This document shows, piece by piece, positions 43,101-50,890 of a stretch of DNA of 64,000 nt. Made by a program: the position numbers and the translations under genes. Source of the DNA: Ferrovibrio sp041906005 (GTDB taxonomy: Bacteria; Pseudomonadota; Alphaproteobacteria; Ferrovibrionales; Ferrovibrionaceae); contig NZ_JAYRJY010000001.1 in assembly GCF_041906005.1 (NCBI RefSeq), positions 2,728,001-2,792,000 of the forward strand, written 5' to 3'. Position 1 is the stretch's first letter. The number at the start of each line of letters is the position of its first letter. The notes beneath the pieces were generated by a model. That model ran no database searches. It had not been told where the DNA came from and was given only the letters and a program-made list of their open reading frames with translations.

Positions 43101-43964
43101 GAACAGCCAGCGCGCGGCTTTCAGGCTGTTGGGATCGCTGCCTTCCACCACGGCGACATGGAACTGGCGCGGCAGGCAAAGAAAGGCGAAGGCCGACAGG
43201 ATCGTCATGGCGATCCAGTTGCTGCCCAGGCCCTGGCTCAGCTGCGCGGTGAGGCGGGGATCGGCCTGTACGCGGGCCAGCAGGTCGCTGCCGGAATCGA
43301 ACAGGCCGTAGAACACGAAAATGCCAACCGCCAGGAAAGCCGCCAGCTTGACCAGCGATTCGAAGGCAATCGCCAGCATCATGCCGCGATGCTGTTCGGT
43401 CGCCTGCACGTGGCGTACGCCGAACAGGATGGTGAACAGACCCATGATGCCGGCCACGAACATCGCGGTATCGCGCCAGGGCGGGGGCAGGCTGGCATTG
43501 AGCAGATGTGCCATGTCGGATCCCACCATCACCTCGAAGGTGACGCTGACGGCCTGCATCTGCAGCGAGATATAGGGCAGCACGCCGATCACCGCGATCA
43601 GGGTAACCAGCACGGCCACGGCGCGGCTCTTGCCATAACGCGAGCCGATGAAGTCGGCGATGGAGGTAACGTTCTGCCGCTTGGCGATCTTGATCATCTT
43701 GGCCATCACCGGATAACCGAGCGTGATGGCCAGCACCGGGCCGACGTAGATCAGGATGAAATCGGGACCGGAAACGGAAGCGCGGCCGACCGAGCCGTAG
43801 AAGGTCCATGACGTGCAGTAGATGGCCAGGGACAACGCATAGATGGTGGCGCCGATCCGACCGGTATACCAGCGTGAACCAAGCCGATCGCCGAGATGGG
43901 CTATCGCGAACAGCAGTCCGAGATAGCCGATCGACAGAAGCAGAATGGCGCTGCCTTGCAGCAT
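40140..43964 (-). CDS. crbS: CrbS-like hybrid sensor kinase with sodium:solute symporter domain
   Basis: 1274-residue membrane hybrid kinase. Residues about 1-500 form an SSSF/PutP-like transporter domain of about 13 helices (starting MLQGSAILLLSIGYLGLLFAI). PAS segments follow around 640-880. The HisKA phospho-acceptor His is in ASHDLLQPLHAAR, the ATPase has NFVANAIRYA and GLGLAIVER, and a C-terminal receiver has its Asp in VILADLHLDE. This CrbS/MxtR layout sits next to its NarL-type partner. The domain may transport or sense acetate-like substrates. The frame extends upstream, but 43964 is the first start compatible with the first helix. Confidence 0.85.
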   Translation of the reverse strand: MLQGSAILLLSIGYLGLLFAIAHLGDRLGSRWYTGRIGATIYALSLAIYCTSWTFYGSVGRASVSGPDFILIYVGPVLAITLGYPVMAKMIKIAKRQNVTSIADFIGSRYGKSRAVAVLVTLIAVIGVLPYISLQMQAVSVTFEVMVGSDMAHLLNASLPPPWRDTAMFVAGIMGLFTILFGVRHVQATEQHRGMMLAIAFESLVKLAAFLAVGIFVFYGLFDSGSDLLARVQADPRLTAQLSQGLGSNWIAMTILSAFAFLCLPRQFHVAVVEGSDPNSLKAARWLFPLYLVAINLFVVPIAAAGLLLADKGANPDFFVLTLPMMADQLALSVFAFIGGLSAATSMVIVACMALSIMVSNELVTPFLLRSRAGGSGEVGQIVLNVRRAAVILILIAAYIYHTWIAGYLPLASIGMISFCAVANFAPPLLIGLYWRRAHRHGVIAGLAAGFAMWIYTLLLPSIKGSATGQPMVAPLTEWLPAPFSHFDAILQGFVSSIVANVVLLMIVSVLARPRSRDLEQAEIFVSGGEGLPAATFAETSHDPRIDELHALAARFIGEERAERAFAGRRMSAAEAMAFTEHLLGGAIGAASARIVMASAQGKNLLSPRAARAMLGEASEAIRHNLDLLRTTLDHISQGIGVFDNRQRLAAWNDRFFDLLGLPANLAENGVPLATLVGDSTELAGMLASGASGSRIHEQRQPSGRVIEIRVDPMPDGGFVATCTDISDRVRAAEALRDSERAIRIYTDNVPVLIAYVDRDERYRFTNMPFRRALHLPQDQIDGRRVSEMIPSDRYARLRPHIEAALAGQRQSFEAEFPTNDAKIEVAHGTYIPHIDEQGSVLGFFLLYQDITERRRADAALRAAYEGLERRVAERTAELQLAVQELEASRAQAEAANLGKTRFLAAASHDLLQPLHAARLFTAALAEREPDNLLVSKIDHGLGAVEALLDALLDISKLDAGAVPVEVRPVALGPLLDSIVSAFAPLAARRHVTLKLVPTLATISSDPALLRRVLQNFVANAIRYASNERQDRRVLIGARRQGSTVRIEVCDNGPGIPEDKRQVIFQEFARLDRTGDAAERGLGLGLAIVERIAKMLNSPIGLRSRVGHGSAFSITVPRAAVEPALPAQPLATPPIAAGSLSGSFVLCIDNEIAVREAMTTLLEGWSCTVAAVDNIEEARRAVAAAGRSPDVILADLHLDEDSPDGLEAIALLRRDWGQQLPAILITADRGQEMRQRAAAIHVDVLHKPVKPAALRALISQRRRPAGSLAAAGDD

Positions 43965-44009
43965 GAAATGTTTTCTCCCCGTAGGGTCAGTAAATCCTCC
44001 CCGCCGGCC

Positions 44010-44039
44010 CCTGTCCACCGGCTTGGAACGGTGGACAGG
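44010..44039. promoter_or_regulatory. Palindrome between divergent crbS-like and mtgA genes
   Basis: Perfect 11-bp inverted repeat CCTGTCCACCG (44010-44020) / CGGTGGACAGG (44029-44039) with an 8-nt spacer in a 102-bp divergent intergenic region. GC arms could extend further after a two-base bulge. It is suited to a dimeric regulator of either or both promoters; no known consensus matches. Confidence 0.45.
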
Positions 44040-44066
44040 CCGGATCGGACGGGTTTTCCTGAGCCC

Positions 44067-44741
44067 ATGGCGATTATTCTCCGATTGCTGAAAATCTGTG
44101 CTGCCTTGCTGCTGGTATTCTGGGGCGGCGGGCTGCTGCTGTTCCGGTTTATCGATCCGCCCGCCACGCCGCTGATGGTGATTCGCAGCGTTGAACGCGG
44201 CGCGTGGATCGCCTATCGGCCGGTTCGGCTGGAAGAGATCGCGGCCGGCCTGCCCCGGGCCGTGATCGCCTCGGAAGACGGCCGGTTCTGCCTGCATCGT
44301 GGCATCGATCTGGGGGCGGTGCAGGAGGCTCTGGAAGATTACGAGGAAACCGGCCGGCTGCGCGGCGCCAGCACGATCACCATGCAGGTGGCCCGCAACC
44401 TGTTCCTCTGGCCGGGTGGCGGCTTTGCGCGCAAGGCCATCGAGGTGCCATTGGCGCTGGCGCTGGACGCCCTGTGGCCGAAACGGCGGATCATGGAAGT
44501 GTATCTGAACATTGCCGAGATGGGGGCGGGGCTGTTTGGCGCGGCGACGACAGCGCAGGCCTATTTCAACCGTGTGCCAGGGCGACTGACGGAGAGCCAG
44601 GCTGCCCGTCTGGCGGCCATCTTGCCGGCACCGACCCGCTGGAACGCGGCGACCCCGACGGCCTATGTCGAACGCCGCACGGGAACGATCATGGCCCGGA
44701 TGGCGCAGCTCGGGCCGGCCCAGGTCGGTTGTCTGCAATAG
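44067..44741 (+). CDS. mtgA: Monofunctional biosynthetic peptidoglycan transglycosylase
   Basis: 224-residue GT51 enzyme that polymerises lipid II. One N-terminal membrane helix (ILRLLKICAALLLVFWGGGLLLF), then the catalytic Glu in ASEDGRFCLHRGID, the motif GASTITMQVARNLFLWPG, and KRRIMEVYLNIAEMG. No transpeptidase domain follows. Start ATG 44067 is consistent with the helix position. Confidence 0.92.
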   Translation: MAIILRLLKICAALLLVFWGGGLLLFRFIDPPATPLMVIRSVERGAWIAYRPVRLEEIAAGLPRAVIASEDGRFCLHRGIDLGAVQEALEDYEETGRLRGASTITMQVARNLFLWPGGGFARKAIEVPLALALDALWPKRRIMEVYLNIAEMGAGLFGAATTAQAYFNRVPGRLTESQAARLAAILPAPTRWNAATPTAYVERRTGTIMARMAQLGPAQVGCLQ

Positions 44742-44792
44742 TCAGCCCATGTCCGGGGCTGTCGCCGCCCTGGCGATATGCGATAATTAAAC

Positions 44793-46325
44793 ATGGTTTT
44801 CCGCAATACCCATCCTCATCTTGGCGAACCGGTGGAAATGCCGCCGGTGCGGGTCTTTCTGCAGAGCGTGGCGGCACTTGGGCTTGTGGTGCTGACCGGC
44901 GTGGTGGTGTTCGTTCTCAGTCACAGCATCCGCTTCACTTCGGCATCGGTATTCTTCGTGCCGGTTGTGCTGGGCGCAGCGATCTTTGGCGGCATGATTC
45001 CATCGCTGGTATCGGCGCTGTCGGCCGTGGCGGTCTGCTCGTTCTTTTTCTATGAACCGATCCTTAGCCTGCATGTCTCGGATCCGCAGGAACTGGCCGA
45101 CCTGATTGTCTTTGCGGTTGTCGCAGTGGTGACCAGCCAGGTTGCCGATTTTGCCCGGCGCGCCATGGCGGCCTCGCGCCGCCGCGAGGCGATGATGCAG
45201 TATCTGCTCGATTTCAGTCGCCGGATCGGCGCCGTGCCGGATCCCGCCGCAATACCGATGGCTCTGGCTGTCGAACTGGGCAAGGGGCTGGGCTGCGGCG
45301 TTGCCCTGTATGTGGATGAAGACGGCGGCCTGAACCATGTTGCGCAGGCTGGCGATTTCAATGCCGGTGATCCCGATCGTCAAGCCCAGCTTGCCTGGCA
45401 CGATGGGGCGGCAAACGAAGCGGGCAGCCTGCCGACCTATCCCCTGCGCAGCGGCGGCCGGCCGATTGGTCTGGCCGTGCTGGCCTCGGCGCCTATGTCG
45501 AAGATCGACAGCCTGACCGTGTCGGCGCTGATGGAACAGGTGGCCGCCATGCTGGAGCGGACCCGGCTAACGATCACGCTGGAAGAAGCCCGCATTGCCG
45601 CCAAGGCGGAAGACCTGCGTGAGGCCGTGCTGAGTTCGATCTCGCACGACCTGCACACGCCGCTGGCGTCTATCCTGGGATCGGTCACCACGCTGGAGAG
45701 TTTTGGTCCGCGCTGCGACGAGGCGGTGCGACGGGATCTGCAAGCCACGATCCGGGAGGCGGCGGAACGGCTGGAGCGCTATATCCGTAAAATGCTCGAC
45801 CTGACGCGGATCCGCTCGGGTCGATTGCAGCCGCATCCCGAGCCCGTCGACGTTGCCGATATCGTCGATGTCGCCCTGCGCCAGACCGCCAGGGCTTTGG
45901 CCGATCGTCCGGTTTCGACAGCGGGATTGTTCGATCTGCCCATGGTGCAGGCCGATCCGGTCCTGATCGAACAGGCCTTGATCAATATTCTGGAAAACGC
46001 GGGCAAGTATTCGCCGCCCGGCACGCCCATCGCCATAGCCGGCCGTGTCGATGGCCAGCGGCTTGTGCTCAGCGTGCGCGACGAGGGCATCGGCCTCGAT
46101 AAAAGCGATCTGGGCCGGATTTTCGCCCTCTACTATCGTGCCGGCCCGCCGGACGGTCAGGTCGCTGGCAGTGGTCTCGGGCTGATGGTCAGCAAGGCCT
46201 TTGTCGAGGCCACCGGTTGCGACATCTGGGCCGAAAGTGCCGGGCCGGGCCGGGGTGCGACATTCTGCATCGGGCTGCCGCTGGCCAGCGTGCTACAAGT
46301 GGCCGACGAGGGAGAAGCGATATGA
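44793..46325 (+). CDS. KdpD-like sensor histidine kinase lacking the N-terminal KdpD domain
   Basis: 510-residue kinase. Four membrane helices of the DUF4118 type (about 20-120) are followed by a GAF-like region (about 150-280), HisKA with phospho-acceptor His in SSISHDLHTPLASILG, and HATPase with NILENAGKYSPPG and GSGLGLMVSK. KdpD proteins normally carry an additional N-terminal KdpD/Usp half (about 400 residues) that is absent here. The gene overlaps its regulator by ATGA. No kdpFABC is adjacent, so potassium sensing is unproven. Confidence 0.85.
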   Translation: MVFRNTHPHLGEPVEMPPVRVFLQSVAALGLVVLTGVVVFVLSHSIRFTSASVFFVPVVLGAAIFGGMIPSLVSALSAVAVCSFFFYEPILSLHVSDPQELADLIVFAVVAVVTSQVADFARRAMAASRRREAMMQYLLDFSRRIGAVPDPAAIPMALAVELGKGLGCGVALYVDEDGGLNHVAQAGDFNAGDPDRQAQLAWHDGAANEAGSLPTYPLRSGGRPIGLAVLASAPMSKIDSLTVSALMEQVAAMLERTRLTITLEEARIAAKAEDLREAVLSSISHDLHTPLASILGSVTTLESFGPRCDEAVRRDLQATIREAAERLERYIRKMLDLTRIRSGRLQPHPEPVDVADIVDVALRQTARALADRPVSTAGLFDLPMVQADPVLIEQALINILENAGKYSPPGTPIAIAGRVDGQRLVLSVRDEGIGLDKSDLGRIFALYYRAGPPDGQVAGSGLGLMVSKAFVEATGCDIWAESAGPGRGATFCIGLPLASVLQVADEGEAI

Positions 46326-47032
46326 GCGAAATGCGCAGAATCCTGATAGTGGACGATGAAGCGCAGATCCGGCGTTTCCTGCGTACAGCACTGACGATGA
46401 ATCAGTTCGAGGTTATCGAGGCTGCCAGCGGCGCAGAGGCGATGGAACAGTTGGCGCGCAGCGATGTCAGCCTGATCGTGCTGGACATGCAGTTGGGTGA
46501 CATGGATGGCCTGGATGTGCTGCGACGCCTGCGGGAATGGAGCTGGGCGCCGGTGATCGTGCTGACGGTGCGCAACCGTGAGATGGACAAGATCCAGGCG
46601 TTTGAACTGGGCGCCGACGACTATCTGACCAAGCCATTCAGCATCGCCGAATTTCTGGCGCGGATTCAGGCCGTGCTGCGCCGGGCGGCGCCGGCCGCCA
46701 GCGAACCGGTCTTCACGGTGGAGGGATTGTCAGTCGACCTGGCCCGACGGCGCGTGACGCTGAACGGGGCGGAAGTCAAGCTGACGCCGAAACAATACGG
46801 CCTGCTGCAGTATCTGGCCCGCCATGCCGGCAAGGTCGTGACGCACGAGCAACTCCTGCGCGAGGTGTGGGGGGCCGAGCATGCCGAGGATGTTCATTAT
46901 CTGCGCATCTTCATGCGCAAACTGCGGCAGCGGGTCGAACGAGATCCCGCCCGGCCGCGGTATATCCAGACCGAGCTGGGGGTGGGTTACCGCCTGCTGG
47001 CGCCCGATCAACTGGCCGCAGCCGGCGAATAG
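46322..47032 (+). CDS. KdpE-like OmpR-family response regulator
   Basis: 236-residue regulator with receiver (ILIVDDEAQIRRFLR; phospho-acceptor Asp in LIVLDMQLGDMDG; Lys in DYLTKPFS) and an OmpR winged helix (LTPKQYGLLQYLARHAGKVVTHEQLL, HYLRIFMRKLRQRVE). The phrase ADDYLTKPFSIAEFLARIQAVLRR is KdpE-like. Coupled to the kinase upstream. Target genes are not adjacent. Confidence 0.88.
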   Translation: MSEMRRILIVDDEAQIRRFLRTALTMNQFEVIEAASGAEAMEQLARSDVSLIVLDMQLGDMDGLDVLRRLREWSWAPVIVLTVRNREMDKIQAFELGADDYLTKPFSIAEFLARIQAVLRRAAPAASEPVFTVEGLSVDLARRRVTLNGAEVKLTPKQYGLLQYLARHAGKVVTHEQLLREVWGAEHAEDVHYLRIFMRKLRQRVERDPARPRYIQTELGVGYRLLAPDQLAAAGE

Positions 47033-47037
47033 GGCTG

Positions 47038-47067
47038 AAAAAAATGGCCGCCGGAATCCGGCGGCCA
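47038..47067 (-). terminator. Terminator downstream of the MHS transporter
   Basis: Perfect 10-bp stem TGGCCGCCGG (47045-47054) / CCGGCGGCCA (47058-47067) with a 3-nt loop. On the minus strand it is followed by seven Ts (complement of A7 at 47038-47044). The plus-strand side lacks a T-run, so it mainly serves the minus-strand gene. Confidence 0.75.
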
Positions 47068-47167
47068 GAGAGTTTGGGCAGAAACGACAACTGCCAGCCT
47101 AAAAACAGATAGCCAGAGCAGATGCCGGGGGTTCGCGGGTGGGCGTCACTCCACCCGCGAATTCGGT

Positions 47168-48889
47168 TCAGTGATAGGCTTCGTCATCCTTGAAGATGTC
47201 GCGATCTTTCGTCTCTGGGATGAAGATAAGGCCGATCACTGCGGTCGCTGCCGCAACGATGATCGGATACCAGAGGCCGTAGAAGATATCGCCGCTCTGC
47301 GCGACCATGGCGAATGAGGTTGCCGGCAGCAGGCCGCCGAACCACCCGTTGCCGATATGGTAGGGCAGCGACATGCTGGTATAGCGGATGCGGGTCGGAA
47401 ACAACTCGACCAGCGCCGCGGCGATCGGGCCGTAGACCATGGTGACGAAGATCACCAGCACGGTCAGCAGCAGGATCAGCGTGAAGGTCTGGCCCTTGAA
47501 GATGTCAAACGGGTTGGACATCTTCACCACCGTCGGGTTCGAGCCCGCCGGATAGTTGGCTGCAGTCAGCGCTTCACCCAGTGCCTTGACGAACTCGGCA
47601 TTCTTGGCCGCGCCGTCCTTGCCGGCCTTCAGCATGTCGAAGGACTGCACGGTCTTGTCGCCGATCTTGATCTGCGCCACGGTACCGGCCGGAGCGTGTT
47701 CGGTCTTGTAGCTGACCGAGCGCGCCGCCAGTGCGGCCTTGGCGATATCGCAGGAATTGTGGAACTTCGACAGGCCCGTCGGGTTGAACTGGAACGAGCA
47801 GTCATTCGGATCGGCATAAACCACCACTTCCGTCTTCAGGATGGCATCCGACAGCGCCGGGTTGGCGATGGCGGTAATCATCTTGAAGAGCGGGAAGTAG
47901 GTGAGGGCGGCGATGATGCAGCCGGCGAGGATAATCGGCTTGCGACCGATCTTATCCGACAGCCAGCCGAACAGGATGAAACCGCCAGTGCCGATCAGCA
48001 ACGACCAGGCAATCAGCAGGTTGGCGGTGTAACCGTCCACTTTCAGGATCGATTGCAGGAAAAACAGAGCATAGAACTGGCCCGTATACCAGACCACGGC
48101 CTGACCGGCGACGAGGCCGAGCAGGGCGAGAATGGCAAATTTGGCATTCTTCCACTGGCCGAAGGCTTCGGTGAGCGGCGCCTTCGAGTGTTTGCCTTCT
48201 TCCTTCATCTTCTTGAAGGCCGGCGATTCCTGCAACTGCAGGCGGATCCAGACCGAGATGCCGAGCAGGGCGATCGACACCAGGAACGGCACGCGCCAGC
48301 CCCAGTCGGAGAAGGCCGCCTCGCCAATCCAGGTGCGGGTGAACAGGATCACCAGCAGCGACATGAACAGGCCCAGCGTGGCAGTGGTCTGGATCCAGCT
48401 GGTGTAGAAGCCGCGGCGGCCATGCGGGGCGTGTTCAGCCACATAGGTTGCCGCGCCGCCGTATTCGCCGCCGAGTGCCAGACCCTGCAGCAGGCGCAAC
48501 GCGATCAGGACGATCGGCGCCCAGATGCCGATCTGTGCCGAGGTGGGCAGCACACCGACAATGAAGGTGGACATGCCCATGATCAGGATGGTGATGAGGA
48601 AGGTGTATTTGCGGCCTACCAGGTCGCCCAGACGGCCGAAGAACAGCGCGCCGAAGGGGCGAACCAGGAAGCCGGCGGCAAAGGCCAGCAGCGCGAAGAT
48701 GTTGCGCGTGGTCTCATCGAACTGGCCGAAGAATTTCGCGCCGATGATGACGGCCAGCGAGCCGTAGAGGTAAAAGTCGTACCATTCAAACACGGTGCCG
48801 AGCGACGAGGCAAAAATGACCTTGCGCTCGTCGGCTGTCATCGGTCGGACTTCGTAGTCCGACTTCGGTTGTGCATATGCATTTGCCAT
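47168..48889 (-). CDS. Metabolite:H+ symporter (MHS) family MFS transporter with large insert
   Basis: 573-residue transporter of the ShiA/ProP-like MHS family: VIFASSLGTVFEWYDFYLYGSLA at helix 1, FGRLGDLVGRKYTFL as motif A, and RLLQGLALGGEYGGAATYVAEHAP. About 125 residues (roughly 340-465), including two cysteines, are inserted between C-terminal-half helices and carry no helix of their own, making it longer than the usual 430-450. The insert is probably extracytoplasmic. Substrate unknown (shikimate, alpha-ketoglutarate and osmolytes are family options). Confidence 0.85.
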   Translation of the reverse strand: MANAYAQPKSDYEVRPMTADERKVIFASSLGTVFEWYDFYLYGSLAVIIGAKFFGQFDETTRNIFALLAFAAGFLVRPFGALFFGRLGDLVGRKYTFLITILIMGMSTFIVGVLPTSAQIGIWAPIVLIALRLLQGLALGGEYGGAATYVAEHAPHGRRGFYTSWIQTTATLGLFMSLLVILFTRTWIGEAAFSDWGWRVPFLVSIALLGISVWIRLQLQESPAFKKMKEEGKHSKAPLTEAFGQWKNAKFAILALLGLVAGQAVVWYTGQFYALFFLQSILKVDGYTANLLIAWSLLIGTGGFILFGWLSDKIGRKPIILAGCIIAALTYFPLFKMITAIANPALSDAILKTEVVVYADPNDCSFQFNPTGLSKFHNSCDIAKAALAARSVSYKTEHAPAGTVAQIKIGDKTVQSFDMLKAGKDGAAKNAEFVKALGEALTAANYPAGSNPTVVKMSNPFDIFKGQTFTLILLLTVLVIFVTMVYGPIAAALVELFPTRIRYTSMSLPYHIGNGWFGGLLPATSFAMVAQSGDIFYGLWYPIIVAAATAVIGLIFIPETKDRDIFKDDEAYH

Positions 48890-49268
48890 TGCGGCGTTGC
48901 TCCCTGGATGTGCAGGCGTCTCAGATAGATACGGAGCGCCAGTTGTATTGCGAGGCCGACTCCTGTGCGGAGGGACGGCATTTGCAGCCCGTCTACTTAG
49001 TGAAAAGCGGCAGCCGGACTGAATAGTCCTTAGGTCACAGCGGGGCTGTGGGCGTGGTTATGAGAAATTTATGCGGCCGGCCCGCGCCGTTTACGCGGGC
49101 GGTTCCGTTCCCCGCGGCACGGCCTGCCGGCAAGACCGTTTGATTTCGGAATCTGCTGGATTTGTCCGGCGGAAACCGGGGGTGGTGGCGGTCTGGGGCT
49201 TGCGTCGACAGGCGGGTGGGCGATTATAACCGACGAATAAAAACACCGACCGGAAGCAGCCTTTCACC
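48890..49268. other. Non-coding stretch between MHS transporter and matB
   Basis: 379 bp between divergent starts. I see no convincing gene. A short palindrome CCCGCG/CGCGGG flanks CCGTTTA near 49082-49100, and the AT-rich 49225-49250 (TTATAACC, GAATAAAAA) may carry the matB promoter. No strong Shine-Dalgarno precedes matB. Confidence 0.5.
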
Positions 49269-50786
49269 ATGTCAGACAACCTCTATTCACTGATCCGCGC
49301 CCGCATCACCGATCCGGCCAAGACCTTCATCGAGACCGGAGATGGTCGCCGTTTCAGCTATGGCGACACCTTCGAACTGGCGGGCCGTTTCGCCAATACG
49401 CTGGTGGCGCTGGGCGTGCAGCCGGGCGATCGCGTCGCCGTGCAGGTCGACAAATCGGCCGAGGCGCTGATCCTTTACCTGGGCGTGGTGGCGGCCGGGG
49501 CGGTCTATCTGCCGCTCAACATCGGTTATACCCTGACCGAACTGGAATATTTCATCGGCGATGCAGAGCCGCGCGTGGTGGTCTGCCGCCCGTCGGTCGC
49601 TGCCGAACTGGCGCCGCTGGCCGCCCGCTTGGGTGTGGCCCATTGCGAGACGCTGGGGGTGAAAGGCGATGGCAGTCTGATGGACAAGGCCAAAGCGGCG
49701 CCGGCCGCCTTCACGCCGGTACCGCGCGGGCCGAACGACCTGGCCGCCATCCTCTATACCTCGGGCACCACTGGCCGCTCGAAAGGCGCGATGCTGAGCC
49801 ACCGCAACCTGTATTCCAACGCGGCCACACTGGTCGATTACTGGCGCTTCACGGCCAGCGACGTGCTGCTGCATGCCCTGCCGATCTTTCATACGCACGG
49901 CCTGTTCGTCGCCAGCAATGTGATCCTGCTGGCCGGCGCGTCGATGATCTTCCTGCCGAAACTCGACCCCGACGAAATGATCCGGCACCTGCCGCGTGCC
50001 ACCAGCATGATGGGCGTGCCCACCTTCTATGTCCGTTTGCTGCAGCATCCCGCGTTGACGAAGGACCTGGTCAAGCATGTGCGCCTGTTCGTCTCGGGTT
50101 CGGCCCCGCTGCTGGCCGATACGCACAAGGAATGGGAGGCCCGCACCGGCCACCGCATCCTGGAGCGCTACGGCATGACCGAAACCAACATGAACACCTC
50201 GAACCCCTATGACGGCGACCGCGTGGCCGGCACGGTGGGCTTTCCGCTGCCCGGCGTGGAGCTGCGCATCGCCGACCCGGAAACCGGCAAGCCTTTGGCC
50301 CAGGGCGAGATCGGCATGATCGAGGTGAAGGGCCCGAACGTGTTCCAGGGCTACTGGCGCATGCCGGAGAAGACGGCGGCCGAATTCCGCCCGGACGGCT
50401 TCTTCATCACCGGCGACCTCGGCAAGATCGATTCGCTTGGCTACGTGCATATCGTTGGCCGCGGCAAGGATCTGGTGATTTCGGGTGGGTATAATGTCTA
50501 TCCGAAGGAAGTCGAGACCGAGATCGACGGACTGCCGGGCGTGATCGAATCCGCCGTGATCGGCGTCAACCATCCCGATTTCGGCGAAGGCGTCACGGCC
50601 GTCGTGGTGGCCGGCAAGGACTGCACGCTGGATGAAGCAGCGGTGCTGAAGGCGCTAGACGGCCGGCTGGCCAAGTTCAAGCTGCCCAAACGCGTGTTCT
50701 TCGTCGACGACCTGCCGCGCAATACGATGGGCAAGGTGCAAAAGAACCTGCTGCGCGAGCAGTATAAGGACATCTATACCCGCTAA
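49269..50786 (+). CDS. matB: Malonyl-CoA synthetase MatB
   Basis: 505-residue ANL-superfamily adenylate-forming enzyme. The P-loop is ILYTSGTTGRSKGAMLSH, the A5 motif is ERYGMTETNM, A7 is DGFFITGDLGKID, and the A10 lysine is in PRNTMGKVQKNLL. The stretch RYGMTETNMNTSNPYDGDRVAGTVGFPLPGVELR is characteristic of MatB-type malonate/methylmalonate-CoA ligases. No matA decarboxylase lies next to it. A related short-chain dicarboxylate ligase is the alternative. Confidence 0.9.
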   Translation: MSDNLYSLIRARITDPAKTFIETGDGRRFSYGDTFELAGRFANTLVALGVQPGDRVAVQVDKSAEALILYLGVVAAGAVYLPLNIGYTLTELEYFIGDAEPRVVVCRPSVAAELAPLAARLGVAHCETLGVKGDGSLMDKAKAAPAAFTPVPRGPNDLAAILYTSGTTGRSKGAMLSHRNLYSNAATLVDYWRFTASDVLLHALPIFHTHGLFVASNVILLAGASMIFLPKLDPDEMIRHLPRATSMMGVPTFYVRLLQHPALTKDLVKHVRLFVSGSAPLLADTHKEWEARTGHRILERYGMTETNMNTSNPYDGDRVAGTVGFPLPGVELRIADPETGKPLAQGEIGMIEVKGPNVFQGYWRMPEKTAAEFRPDGFFITGDLGKIDSLGYVHIVGRGKDLVISGGYNVYPKEVETEIDGLPGVIESAVIGVNHPDFGEGVTAVVVAGKDCTLDEAAVLKALDGRLAKFKLPKRVFFVDDLPRNTMGKVQKNLLREQYKDIYTR

Positions 50787-50890
50787 ACTTCCGCCCGAGG
50801 TCCGCGCGGGAAAAGGGATTGTCATAACAGGTTATTCGCCGCCAAGATGATCTGGCGCGGAGAATCGGCTGCTGCCGCCTTTGCGCGACG

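Noticed and set aside
40227..43811. Very long plus-strand open frame (about 1190 codons) opposite the crbS-like kinase
   Set aside because: Its translation is Gln/His/Arg/Gly-rich with no motifs, the mirror of a GC-rich gene on the other strand that has full domain structure.
43965..44738. Upstream extension of the crbS-like kinase frame
   Set aside because: It would run antisense through all of mtgA and adds a Gln/Arg-rich stretch; the kinase starts naturally at its first membrane helix at 43964.
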